A stretch of 64,000 nt of DNA from Bacteroidetes bacterium 43-16. Lineage in GTDB: Bacteria; Bacteroidota; Bacteroidia; Chitinophagales; Chitinophagaceae. Positions 27,605-37,124 of this stretch are shown here, in pieces. The translations under genes and the position numbers were made by a program. The notes beneath the pieces were generated by a model. The model did not search any database. It had not been told where the DNA came from and worked only from the letters and a program-made list of their open reading frames with translations. The stretch is taken from the NCBI GenBank assembly GCA_001897525.1, contig MKTB01000008.1:84399-148398 (forward strand), in the 5' to 3' direction. The first letter of the stretch is position 1. Every line of letters begins with the position of its first letter.

Positions 27605-28318
27605 ATGAACAAGATCATTACATTATTCATCGCTTTCATCGCGGTTTTGGGTCTTAACAGCTGCCAGAAAGTAATAGGGCAGGGTCCTGTAGTTACAGAG
27701 GAGCGTAATGTGGATGCCTTTACCCGGATAGAATCCGAATTTCCCGGTGAAGTGATCCTGGTACAAGGAGCGGTCCAACTGGTGAAAGCACAGGCCCAGG
27801 AAAATATCATGAAAGATCTGCAGACCACAGTGAGCAATGGGGTGCTGAAAATAAAAATAAAAAACGGATTACGCCTTTCTACAGGTTCAAGCTTGAAAGT
27901 TTATGTAACGATCCCTGTTATTGAACGGCTAAGTTTAATGGGTTCCGGTAACCTGGTGGCCGATGATATAGTGAGCGAGGATATAGATCTGAAACTTACC
28001 GGCTCAGGGGATATGCATATCGGTAACCTGGAATGCAGTTCTTTATACAGTGAACTTACCGGTAGCGGCAGCATGACGATCAGTGGCGGCAATGCACCAG
28101 AGCTTAAGGTAAGACTGACCGGCAGCGGTGATCTTAAAGCACAGAATTTATCTGCTGTAGATGCAGACGTGCGTGTGACCGGCTCCGGTAGTGCTACCGT
28201 AAGGGCAAGCCGTACCTTGAATGCCACTATTTCCGGCAGTGGGAATATTAATTACTATGGCAATCCTTCTGTGACACAAAGTGTGACCGGTTCGGGTAAA
28301 GTGAAGAGAAAAGATTAA
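27605..28318 (+). CDS. GIN domain-containing lipoprotein (DUF2807)
   Basis: This 237-residue protein has a lipobox (LGLNSC) near residue 20 and a repetitive beta-rich body of TGSGDMHIG-type strands (motifs LTGSGDLKA and VTGSGSATV), the hallmark of the head-GIN/DUF2807 family. It is probably an envelope lipoprotein. The family role is not well defined. It follows the surface-repeat gene by 33 bp and may be transcribed with it. Confidence 0.88.
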   Translation: MNKIITLFIAFIAVLGLNSCQKVIGQGPVVTEERNVDAFTRIESEFPGEVILVQGAVQLVKAQAQENIMKDLQTTVSNGVLKIKIKNGLRLSTGSSLKVYVTIPVIERLSLMGSGNLVADDIVSEDIDLKLTGSGDMHIGNLECSSLYSELTGSGSMTISGGNAPELKVRLTGSGDLKAQNLSAVDADVRVTGSGSATVRASRTLNATISGSGNINYYGNPSVTQSVTGSGKVKRKD

Positions 28319-28455
28319 GCCAAATTATTACAGAACAGCCGTAGTGCCGGGGCCTGTTTGCTTATCATACACCGCATTTTTTAAACAACCGTAGGAACAT
28401 AGCGATGCTACCCATGATCCGCCGGAACTAAATAGTCATCCTTAAACTTTAGATT

Positions 28456-29253
28456 ATGTCAGACCAGAAATTCGTTTTAATTACAGGAGCAGGGAAAGGT
28501 TTAGGTAAAGCATTTGCCACACAATGTGCCGGAATGGGCTATAACCTGGTCTTGCTGGCGCTCCCGGGAGAAAATACACCTTCCCTGGCCCGGCATATAC
28601 AGTACCAGTTTGGGGTTGCGGTCTTTGTTTATGAACTGGATATGTGTGATGAAGAGCAGCTTTCGGCAACATTGCAGGAAATCAATGAAAAGTACCAGGT
28701 ATTCTTCCTGATCAATAATGCAGGTATCGGTGGCACGGCTTCCATTACCCAGACCAGTTTCCAGGCCCTGGACCGGATCATCCGTTTAAATGTGAAAGCA
28801 GGCGTGCAGGTGACCAAAAGTATGATACCTGCTTTATCCCGATTTAAAGAAAGCTATATTTTGAACGTAGCCAGTATGGCGGCCTTTGCCCCTATTGCCT
28901 ATAAGACCGTTTACCCGGCATCGAAAGCATTCATTGCCTCCTTTTCTATGGGGCTGAGAGAAGAGCTGAAAGGGCAGGGCGTATCGGTAAGTATCTTGTA
29001 TCCCGGCCCCATCATGACCAATTGTAATGTCTCCGGCCGTATACTGGCCCAGGGCTTTGTCGCACGATTAGGACTGATCAATACTGATGCCATTGCCAGG
29101 GATGCGATCCTGAAATGCCTGAAGAAGCGCGCCAGGATAGTGCCGGGCATATGGAACCGGATCACTGCAAAACTTTTGGAATGGCTGCCCGTCGATACAG
29201 CCCTTCACCTGATCTCCACTTCTGTGAAAAGAGAATTATCCTACACTTTTTAA
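28456..29253 (+). CDS. SDR family oxidoreductase
   Basis: This 265-residue classical short-chain dehydrogenase has the Rossmann motif TGAGKGLG, NNAGIGG, and the catalytic set in NVASMAA and YPASKAF. The C-terminal hydrophobic stretch and lipid-enzyme-like length suggest a membrane-associated or lipid-type substrate, which is an inference. It is followed 10 bp later by an extended SDR, so the two probably act in one pathway. Confidence 0.87.
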   Translation: MSDQKFVLITGAGKGLGKAFATQCAGMGYNLVLLALPGENTPSLARHIQYQFGVAVFVYELDMCDEEQLSATLQEINEKYQVFFLINNAGIGGTASITQTSFQALDRIIRLNVKAGVQVTKSMIPALSRFKESYILNVASMAAFAPIAYKTVYPASKAFIASFSMGLREELKGQGVSVSILYPGPIMTNCNVSGRILAQGFVARLGLINTDAIARDAILKCLKKRARIVPGIWNRITAKLLEWLPVDTALHLISTSVKRELSYTF

Positions 29254-29263
29254 TAGACTGTTT

Positions 29264-30253
29264 ATGGAAACTACCGTATTAATTACCGGCGCTTCCGGGC
29301 TGCTGGGTGCTAACCTCGTGCGTTATATGTATCAGCAGGGCTTCAGGATCAGGATACTGGTGAGGCCCGGAGCCCGGCTAGAGGTACTTGCCGACATCCC
29401 TATGGAAGTCATGCACGGCTATATAGATCAGAAAGCCTGTGTTGACAAAGCTATAGCGGGCTGCGACTATGTAGTGCATGCCGCTTCTTTAACCACGCAA
29501 TGGGGTACGCCCTACGAGGAGTATAAAAAAATAAACATCAATGCCACACAGCTGATCGCCGAGGCTTGCCTGGCCTATGGGGTAAAAAGATTGATCTACA
29601 TCAGCACTGCCAATACCCTTGCACCCGGATCTAAGCTCAATCCCGGTACAGAATTGAACGCATTTGGCCTGCATCATATCAATTCGGGGTATATCAACAG
29701 CAAATATGTAGCCCTGCAATATATCCAGGAGCAGGTGCAGCAAAAGCTTTTGCCTGCAATCATTGTGAGCCCCACCTTTATGATCGGTCGCTATGATGTG
29801 AAGCCAAGTTCCGGCCAGATGGTCTTGCATGGCATTAAAAAAGGACTTATTGCTTATCCTTCGGGGGGTAAAAATTTTGTTCACGTGGAAGATGTGTGTG
29901 CCGGTGTGGTGAATGCTATAGAAAAAGGTACCATAGGGGAACATTATTTACTGGCCGGGCATAACTTAAGTTACAAAGAGTTCTTTAAGATCATAGATCA
30001 GCAGATGGGCCGCTCCAGTCCTAAAATGAAGATCCCCGGTTCCCTGTTAAGGGGTTTGGGACGTATGGGTTCTTTGTTCCAGACTTTATCGGGCCGCCCA
30101 GTAAAACTCAATTATGCGGCTTCATATATGCTTTCTTTAGATAACTACTATTCCGGCAAAAAAGCAGAAAGAGACCTTGGCTTGCAGTATAAAAGTGTAG
30201 AAAGTGCCGTAGCCGATGCCCTGGAATGGTTTAGGGAGACAAAATATTGCTAA
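29264..30253 (+). CDS. NAD-dependent epimerase/dehydratase-type protein
   Basis: This 329-residue extended SDR has the motif TGASGLLGANLV (about residues 7-18), a YxxxK region (YINSKYVALQY) and a serine region in YISTANT. The pattern resembles dihydroflavonol-4-reductase or 3-beta-hydroxysteroid dehydrogenase-like enzymes that act on large hydrophobic substrates. The substrate is not determined. It forms an operon with the preceding SDR (10 bp apart). The next gene starts 250 bp downstream with its own promoter. Confidence 0.85.
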   Translation: METTVLITGASGLLGANLVRYMYQQGFRIRILVRPGARLEVLADIPMEVMHGYIDQKACVDKAIAGCDYVVHAASLTTQWGTPYEEYKKININATQLIAEACLAYGVKRLIYISTANTLAPGSKLNPGTELNAFGLHHINSGYINSKYVALQYIQEQVQQKLLPAIIVSPTFMIGRYDVKPSSGQMVLHGIKKGLIAYPSGGKNFVHVEDVCAGVVNAIEKGTIGEHYLLAGHNLSYKEFFKIIDQQMGRSSPKMKIPGSLLRGLGRMGSLFQTLSGRPVKLNYAASYMLSLDNYYSGKKAERDLGLQYKSVESAVADALEWFRETKYC

Positions 30254-30282
30254 TGTTAACTATTTTAAAACCATATCATATG

Positions 30283-30309
30283 TTGATCGCATTAATTTTA
30301 TTACTTTTG
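30283..30309 (+). promoter_or_regulatory. Predicted promoter of the acyl-CoA dehydrogenase gene
   Basis: TACTTTTG at 30302-30309 matches TAnnTTTG, with TTG at 30283-30285 as a -33 candidate 16 bp upstream. The ATG is at 30504, leaving a long leader of about 190 nt with nothing recognisable in it. Confidence 0.4.
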
Positions 30310-30503
30310 AGGAAATTAAGAACAAAGTATAGACTCGGCATAAATGTTAAATATTCCCGATAAGAATATTTAACCAATTTTGTTTTTTATTCTCTTCAGC
30401 CCTATTTTATCTTTTTACAGGTAAATGAAAACAGGAACCAGGAGAATGCTCGACACAAGGAAATTAAAAGTGAAAGTCGATATTATGAATATCAAGGCAA
30501 GAA

Positions 30504-31994
30504 ATGAACGAAAGTTTTAATCATTTTCAGGAAAGATTTAAAGAAGGTCTTTTCAATTTATTTAATACTGACTCCAATATTAACGAGTTAAGCATCAACA
30601 GGGGTTTACCTCAAAATGTCTGGGACAGTATTATGAGTTTTAATCCTTTAGCAGTGGCAGTGCCCGAGGCGTATGGAGGAAAAGGGGTGAAAGTAAAAGA
30701 GTGCCTGGCGATGATCTCGACCGCCTCTTATGAATCCCTGCCTTTAGCCCTTACCTTCGGGATCAATGTAGGGCTGTTTTTACAACCATTTGCCAAATAC
30801 GCCAATGAAGCAGTAAAGGCAAATGTCTTCAGCCGGTTTATCAACGACAAGGCAATGGGAGGGCTGATGATCACAGAGCCCGGGTATGGCAGTGATGCAT
30901 TGAATATGCAAACCAGCTATGATGCCGTTGGCAGCGGTTATAAGCTCCATGGCCAGAAGCATTGGCAGGGCCTTACCGGTATGGCCGACTTCTGGATCGT
31001 AGCAGCAAGGAAAAAAGTGGCCAATGGAGAGCTGGCCAGAGATGTGGAGTTCTTCGTGACCGATAACAGCATAGAGGAACAGAAAATAGAAGTAAAACAA
31101 TATTTCAACAACCTGGGGCTCTACATGATCCCTTACGGCCTGAACAATATTGATATTACAGTACCCGGAAATCAAAAACTGGAACACCATAGCACCGGTA
31201 TCAAAATGATGCTGGACATCCTGCACCGCAGCAGGCTGCAGTTTGCGGCCATGGGAGTAGGCTTCATCCAGCGGATGCTGGACGAGGCTATTGAGCACTG
31301 CAACCAGCGTAAAGTGGGCAACTGCTCCCTTTCCTCCATGGACTCTGTACGTTATCAACTCTCCAGGATACAGGCTGCTTACACCCTGGCATCGGCCATG
31401 TGTGCCCATGCCACGGAAATGAGCGGCATTGCCTTTGACCTTTCCGGAGAAGGTATAAAAGCCAATAGTATGAAAGCCCTGGTATCAGACCTGATGCAGG
31501 AATCTGCACAGATCTGTGTACAACTTTCGGGATCAGGTGGCTACAAGATAGACCATATCGCAGGCCGAGGTATCATTGACAGCAGGCCATTCCAGATCTT
31601 CGAAGGCTCTAATGAAATGCTTTATGCACAGATTGCCGAAGTATTGACCCGGCAAATGAAAAAATATAAACTGGATAACTTCTACGCTTACCTCAAAGAT
31701 TACGAGCTTACACGTAGAATAGCCCCCATGTTCAAAAATCACCTGAACTTCTCTATACCGGATATACTGGTCCAAAGACAACTTATCGTGATCGGAAGGA
31801 TCGTAGCCCGCCTCATTTGCCTGCAGTTTGCCGCAGAGTTTACCGATAAAGGTTTTAGAAAAGACCTTTATGAAAACTGCATTAAGCATATTGAAATGGA
31901 TATTAAAAAATTTATTGCAGACATCAGAGATTACAATAATGCAGAGCCGGTTATGGAGTATCACGATGCTTCCTGCTGGTGGAAACTGGTGTAA
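30504..31994 (+). CDS. Acyl-CoA dehydrogenase family protein
   Basis: This is a FAD-dependent acyl-CoA dehydrogenase-like protein (496 residues) that would introduce an alpha-beta double bond. The family signature GGLMITEPGYGSDALNMQT is seen at about 116-134. The C-terminal helical domain holds a likely catalytic base, Glu367 in QIFEGSNEM. It is longer than a standard enzyme (about 380 residues) because of an extra helical tail after residue 395 or so. It lacks the electron-transfer partners nearby. Substrate chain length cannot be read, and a role in unusual lipid metabolism with the SDR pair is only a guess. Confidence 0.88.
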   Translation: MNESFNHFQERFKEGLFNLFNTDSNINELSINRGLPQNVWDSIMSFNPLAVAVPEAYGGKGVKVKECLAMISTASYESLPLALTFGINVGLFLQPFAKYANEAVKANVFSRFINDKAMGGLMITEPGYGSDALNMQTSYDAVGSGYKLHGQKHWQGLTGMADFWIVAARKKVANGELARDVEFFVTDNSIEEQKIEVKQYFNNLGLYMIPYGLNNIDITVPGNQKLEHHSTGIKMMLDILHRSRLQFAAMGVGFIQRMLDEAIEHCNQRKVGNCSLSSMDSVRYQLSRIQAAYTLASAMCAHATEMSGIAFDLSGEGIKANSMKALVSDLMQESAQICVQLSGSGGYKIDHIAGRGIIDSRPFQIFEGSNEMLYAQIAEVLTRQMKKYKLDNFYAYLKDYELTRRIAPMFKNHLNFSIPDILVQRQLIVIGRIVARLICLQFAAEFTDKGFRKDLYENCIKHIEMDIKKFIADIRDYNNAEPVMEYHDASCWWKLV

Positions 31995-32034
31995 ATAGCC
32001 GCTAAAAGCTATTCTTAAAGTATTTTTTGTTTAA

Positions 32035-32062
32035 AATCCCCCTATACGGGGGATTGCTTTTT
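32035..32062 (+). terminator. Terminator after acyl-CoA dehydrogenase
   Basis: AATCCCCC (32035-32042) pairs with GGGGGATT (32048-32055) and is followed by a T run. Confidence 0.75.
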
Positions 32063-32084
32063 TGCGGCCGGGGATGTACATTTG
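32054..32084 (+). promoter_or_regulatory. Predicted promoter of the ABC transporter pair
   Basis: TTG (32054-32056) and TACATTTG (32077-32084) match the -33/-7 elements with a 20-bp spacer. The ATG at 32106 follows closely. Confidence 0.5.
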
Positions 32085-32105
32085 TTGCATACAAATATAT
32101 ATAAG

Positions 32106-32990
32106 ATGCAGCTAGTAATTAAGGATCTGAATAAAGTCTATCCCAATGGTGTAAAGCCGCTTAATAATATCAACCTGACGATCGACAAAGGTTTGTTCGG
32201 ATTGTTAGGACCAAATGGTGCCGGTAAATCATCATTGATGCGTACCATAGCCGCTTTGCAAAACCCGGACAGCGGCAGCATTATGCTGGGAGATATTGAT
32301 GTGATCAATGATAAAACCGCTTTACGAAAAGTCCTGGGCTACCTGCCTCAGGATTTTGGTTTTTACCCTAAAGTCTCTGCACTGGAATTATTAAACCATT
32401 TTGCCGTCTTAAAAGGCATTTCAAATAAAGGAGAGCGTAAAGAGCTGGTGGCCGCATTGCTGCAGCAAACCAATCTTTATGAAGCACGCCACCGCAATGT
32501 AAGCGATTACTCCGGGGGGATGCGCCAGCGTTTTGGCATAGCCCAGGCCCTGATCGGTAATCCCAAGCTCGTTATCGTGGATGAGCCTACTGCAGGCCTC
32601 GATCCTATGGAGCGTAACCGTTTCCAGAACCTGTTGAGCGAAATCGCTACCAATACCATTGTGATCCTGTCTACACACATCGTAGATGATGTGAAGAACC
32701 TGTGTAAGAAAATGGTGATCATGAACCAGGGTACCATACTCTACGAAGGTAATCCTAAAGATGCGCTGGAAGAAGTGCGCGGCAGGATCTGGCAGAAATC
32801 AATCGACAACCACAGCCTGGGCGCTTACCGGGCAAAATATAATGCCATCTTCTCCTCTATGGTGCATGGCGCATTAGAGCTGAGGATATTCAGTGAATCG
32901 GACCCCGGAGACGGCTTCACGCTGTCTGATGTAGGATTGGAGGACGTGTACTTCTCTACTATTGTAAATAACTTACCTAAAAAAGACTAG
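32106..32990 (+). CDS. ABC transporter ATP-binding protein
   Basis: This 294-residue ABC ATPase of the CcmA/NodI type drives ABC-2 exporters. Walker A is GPNGAGKS, the Q-loop is LPQDFGFYP, the signature is YSGGMRQR, Walker B is LVIVDEPTAGLDP and the switch His is in STHIVDD. The C-terminal extension suits a regulatory or coupling role. It sits directly before, and almost touching, the permease/peptidase gene (1-bp gap), so the two form a dedicated pair. The ATG at 32106 is used over an alternative at 32082. Confidence 0.92.
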   Translation: MQLVIKDLNKVYPNGVKPLNNINLTIDKGLFGLLGPNGAGKSSLMRTIAALQNPDSGSIMLGDIDVINDKTALRKVLGYLPQDFGFYPKVSALELLNHFAVLKGISNKGERKELVAALLQQTNLYEARHRNVSDYSGGMRQRFGIAQALIGNPKLVIVDEPTAGLDPMERNRFQNLLSEIATNTIVILSTHIVDDVKNLCKKMVIMNQGTILYEGNPKDALEEVRGRIWQKSIDNHSLGAYRAKYNAIFSSMVHGALELRIFSESDPGDGFTLSDVGLEDVYFSTIVNNLPKKD

Positions 32991-32991
32991 G

Positions 32992-35900
32992 ATGTTCGGA
33001 GCGATTTTTTCTTTTGAATTAAGGCAGGCCTTTAAGCGGCCCATGACCTATATATTCTTTGGCATTTACCTGCTGTTCAGCATGTTCATTGCTTTAGTGT
33101 CAACGGGTGCTTTTGATACTACACAATCAGATTCTAATGTTACCCTTAACTCCGCTTATGCAGTAGCCAACCTGCTGGTAGGGTTTAACGGCAATATCCT
33201 GGGTATGCTCAATAGCGTCGTGCTGGTGGCTATTATGGCCAATGCCATACAGAAAGACTACCAGTATAATATTCATGCCCTGTTCTTTACCAAGCCCATC
33301 TCAAAAGCCCAGTATTTTTTCGGCCGCTTCCTGGCCGCATTTTTAGTAGGTGTATTTGTGATGTCCGGTATGCTCATTGGTTATGCAACAGGTTTGATTC
33401 CCGGCATTGGCACCAAACTGCTTGGCCCTTTTGAGCTCAAGAATTTTTTACAACCCTTTTTTGTCTTCTTATTACCCAATGTATTTATCCTGGGCGTTAT
33501 TTTCTTTTCACTCACCACCTTCACCCGTAATACCCTTGCGGCCTACATGACCTGTATCATTATGCTGATCGGTCGTTTTGTGGCAGAGAACCTGGGCAAC
33601 AATATGGACTATGCTTATGGTGCCGGTATGCTGGAACCATTTGGGAGTAATGCATACAGCTATGTGACCAAGTATTGGATGGCAGCCGAGCAGAATACAA
33701 TGATGTTGCCTATGAATGGATTGTTGTTGTACAACAGGCTCCTGTGGGTCAGTATCGCTCTGGTGATCATGATCGGCAGTTTTGTGAAGTTTCAATTTGC
33801 CCAGTTCCTTACTCCCTTCACTTTATTTAAACGTAAAGTAAAAGAAGAAGCCGTGACCGAGTTTGAGACCAGGCCTTTGGCCGAAATACTCAATGTGAAG
33901 CAAGATTACTCCGCATCATTCTCCTGGAGACAATTGTTCTACCTGAGTAAGTTTGAGTTCAGGAAAATTGTGCAAAGTACCTTCTTCATCATCTGCTGTG
34001 CCCTGGCCCTGGTCATGATCGGCGTTATTTACTACTACAGTGCTACCGCTTACGATACCCATATGCAACCGCTCACGCAGACCGTCATCCGCTCTGTAAA
34101 TGTGTATAGTGTACTGGCCAATATTTTTGTGATCTTCTACGCCGGAACCATCGTGTTTCGCGAAAAAGAAAACAGGATCGATGAATTGATCTACGCCACA
34201 CCTGTAAGCAATCCTATCCTTTATTTCTCAAAATACCTTGGCTTGCTGGGTGCTATACTGGTGATGCAGTTACTGGCAGTCTTGATGGGGATTAGTATGC
34301 AGCTTTCACAGGGCTTCTACCAGATAGACCTCTGGCAATACTTTGTGAGCGTGATCGTCTTCGGTACTTTAGGTTATGTTACCACAATAGGCATCTGCCT
34401 GGCTTTACAGGTAATTGCCCCTAACAAATACCTCGGTTTCTTTTTCTCCCTGATACCCGTAATGTTATTAGGCATAGCCTTAAGCCTTTTGCAATGGACC
34501 AATAATATTTATCATTTTGACTCTGATGGTCCGAGGTTACGTTTTACAGAACTCAATGGCTACGGGCCTCTTGGCCCCTGGTTCACCTACAGGATATATT
34601 GGATCGCCTTTGTATTGCTGGTAAGCCTTTTGAGCCTGTTCTTCTTTGCCAGGGGTAAAGAAGTGAAACTGAAATCCCGTTTCCGTTTTTCTAAAATGGA
34701 AGTAAAAACACCTACCAAGATCGGGATCGCAGTTTTTGCATTGATATTCATTGCTACAGGGAGCTACATATTTTACAACACCAATATCCTGAACTGCTTT
34801 ATCTCCCCTAAGGAATTTACCCGTAAGCAGGTCGCTTATGAGAAAAACTATAAGCAATACGAAAATACCCTGATGCCGAGAATAGTGGCTTCAAACCTCG
34901 ATGTAGACATCTATCCCGAGACACAAAGCCTCCATGTTAAAGGGTCTTACTGGTTGAAAAACAAACACGCTGTATCCCTGGATACCGTTTACATCAACCT
35001 GATGGACAATACCTCTAATTTCATCTATAAAAATGTGAGCCTGAGCGTACCTGCTTCCACCCTCAAAGATGATAAAGAGTTCGGTGTACTGGTTTACAAA
35101 CTGAATGCACCATTAGCCGCAGGAGATTCCATACAGCTCAACTTCGAGTTTGATTATAAACCCAGGGGATTTTCTAACGACGATATAAGCACAATGGTCG
35201 TTTCCAATGGTACCTTCTTCAACAGTTCCATCATGCCAAGCCTGGGCTATAATGAACAATATGAATTAGGCTCCAATGCAGAGCGTAAGAAATATGGCCT
35301 GGCCCGCAAAGAAAGCATGAAGGCGCTGAACGATACCGCTGCTTATGGCAATACCTACATCTCTAATGATGCAGACTGGATAAGGTTTGAAACGAAAGTG
35401 AGTACGAGTGGCGATCAGACAGCGATTGCGCCCGGCTACCTGGAGAAACAATGGCAGGAAAACGGCAGGAACTATTTCCATTACAAAATGGATAATCCTA
35501 TCCTGAATTTCTATGCCTTCCAGTCTGCCCGCTACAAAGTGAAGCGCGATAAGTGGAACGATGTGAACCTGGAGATCTATTACGACAAAGCGCATGAATA
35601 CAATGTAGACAATATGCTGCTGGCTATGAAAAAATCCCTGGAGTATTACAGTAAGAATTTTTCTCCTTACCAGTTCCGCCAGTTGAGGATCATTGAATTC
35701 CCGGCCTTTGCTTCATTCGCTCAATCTTTTGCCAATACCATTCCTTTCTCAGAAAATGTGGGCTTTACCAATAAAGTAGATACTGCCAACTGGAATGAGA
35801 TAGATATGCCCTTCTACATTACCGCGCACGAAGTAGCGCATCAGTGGTGGGCACACCAGGTGATCGGCGCTAATGTACAGGGAGCTACCGTTATGTCTGA

Positions 35901-36675
35901 AACCATGTCTCAGTACAGTGCCCTGATGGTGATGGAGCACCGCTACGGTAAAGACAATATGAAGAAGTTCCTTAAACATGAAATGGACGACTACCTGAGG
36001 GCGCGCACCTTTGAAGGAAAAGGGGAGAAACCGCTGATGCTGGTAGAGCAGCAATCCTATATTTATTATCAGAAAGGATCCGTGATCATGTATGCCCTTA
36101 AAGATTACCTGGGAGAAGACAGCTTGAATGCTGCCCTGCGCAGATACATTGCTGCCGTAGCTTTCCAGGAGCCGCCATACACCACCTCAAGACAATTTGT
36201 GGATTACATCAGGGCAGCAACACCAGATAGCCTGAAGTACATCATCACAGACTTCTTCGAGACTATAACCGTTTATGAGAACTATGTGAAAAACCTGAAG
36301 TATGATAAATTGCCAGATGGCAGGTATAAAGTCAGCCTGACTGTAGGCTCGGTTAAATTCAGGGTAGACAGTGCCGGTAACAATAAAAAAGTGCCTGTGA
36401 ATGACTATATCGATATCGGCATTTTCGGAGCAGTGAAAGATAAATCCAAGTCTGCTTACAATCCTTTGATCCTGCAAAAGATCAAAATGGATGCTAATGA
36501 AAAGATCTTCGAATTCATTGTCAGTGAGCAACCTGAATTTGCAGGATTAGATCCCTACAATAAACTGATCGACAGGACCCCGGATAACAATATTGCTAAA
36601 TTCGGTATCAAACCGAGTATACCTTCTCTTACAGAAAAAGAAGTGAAATATGACCTGAAAGGGAGCGACGATTAA
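32992..36675 (+). CDS. ABC-2 permease fused to M1-type aminopeptidase domain
   Basis: This 1227-residue membrane protein has two parts. Residues 1-600 or so contain two blocks of about six helices, as in ABC-2 permeases (start LRQAFKRPMTYIFFGIYL). After a beta-rich periplasmic linker (from about residue 625), a C-terminal domain carries HEVAHQWW (His946, Glu947, His950), the zinc motif of M1 gluzincins, with a downstream Glu970 as third ligand. The usual GAMEN exopeptidase motif is not recognisable. The family is known in Bacteroidota, but the substrate is not. It is probably an exporter with a built-in periplasmic peptidase. Confidence 0.9.
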   Translation: MFGAIFSFELRQAFKRPMTYIFFGIYLLFSMFIALVSTGAFDTTQSDSNVTLNSAYAVANLLVGFNGNILGMLNSVVLVAIMANAIQKDYQYNIHALFFTKPISKAQYFFGRFLAAFLVGVFVMSGMLIGYATGLIPGIGTKLLGPFELKNFLQPFFVFLLPNVFILGVIFFSLTTFTRNTLAAYMTCIIMLIGRFVAENLGNNMDYAYGAGMLEPFGSNAYSYVTKYWMAAEQNTMMLPMNGLLLYNRLLWVSIALVIMIGSFVKFQFAQFLTPFTLFKRKVKEEAVTEFETRPLAEILNVKQDYSASFSWRQLFYLSKFEFRKIVQSTFFIICCALALVMIGVIYYYSATAYDTHMQPLTQTVIRSVNVYSVLANIFVIFYAGTIVFREKENRIDELIYATPVSNPILYFSKYLGLLGAILVMQLLAVLMGISMQLSQGFYQIDLWQYFVSVIVFGTLGYVTTIGICLALQVIAPNKYLGFFFSLIPVMLLGIALSLLQWTNNIYHFDSDGPRLRFTELNGYGPLGPWFTYRIYWIAFVLLVSLLSLFFFARGKEVKLKSRFRFSKMEVKTPTKIGIAVFALIFIATGSYIFYNTNILNCFISPKEFTRKQVAYEKNYKQYENTLMPRIVASNLDVDIYPETQSLHVKGSYWLKNKHAVSLDTVYINLMDNTSNFIYKNVSLSVPASTLKDDKEFGVLVYKLNAPLAAGDSIQLNFEFDYKPRGFSNDDISTMVVSNGTFFNSSIMPSLGYNEQYELGSNAERKKYGLARKESMKALNDTAAYGNTYISNDADWIRFETKVSTSGDQTAIAPGYLEKQWQENGRNYFHYKMDNPILNFYAFQSARYKVKRDKWNDVNLEIYYDKAHEYNVDNMLLAMKKSLEYYSKNFSPYQFRQLRIIEFPAFASFAQSFANTIPFSENVGFTNKVDTANWNEIDMPFYITAHEVAHQWWAHQVIGANVQGATVMSETMSQYSALMVMEHRYGKDNMKKFLKHEMDDYLRARTFEGKGEKPLMLVEQQSYIYYQKGSVIMYALKDYLGEDSLNAALRRYIAAVAFQEPPYTTSRQFVDYIRAATPDSLKYIITDFFETITVYENYVKNLKYDKLPDGRYKVSLTVGSVKFRVDSAGNNKKVPVNDYIDIGIFGAVKDKSKSAYNPLILQKIKMDANEKIFEFIVSEQPEFAGLDPYNKLIDRTPDNNIAKFGIKPSIPSLTEKEVKYDLKGSDD

Positions 36676-36688
36676 GAACCGGATTTCT

Positions 36689-36738
36689 ATCAAAAGTAAA
36701 GGGTTGATTGCAGTAGCAGTCAACCCTTTACTTTTGAT
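36689..36738 (+). terminator. Terminator after the permease/peptidase gene
   Basis: A perfect 19-bp stem (36689-36707 with 36720-36738) encloses a 12-nt loop. Beyond it, 36739-37124 contains no convincing gene, although a minus-strand frame at 36754-37032 may be a remnant (see findings). Confidence 0.8.
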
Positions 36739-37124
36739 ACCTGCAGGACATTTCTAAAATCGAATATTATTTCCTATATATAGCTGAAACCCCCAATCAT
36801 TTCGCCCCTGAAGTATAATAAGGGCTTGTGTTCCGATAAATTTGGGGAATATTCCTGATAAAGCCCTTCTGCACAATAAAAATCTTGTATTAAGATTGAG
36901 TAAAAGGTTGGTAATAAGCAAATAATGTGTTTTATTTGTAATAGAATAAGAAAAGGAAATCAACTTTTTATATTCAATAAGATCTTTGATTAGAATAACT
37001 AGCAATACTGATATCCTGTGGAAAAAAGTCAAAAAAATACCTTAACCTTAACTTGAATAATGACTTTATCACTCCGGGATGTAATTATGTTATCGGCGTC
37101 TGTTCCCAGAGGTCTGCTTAACTA

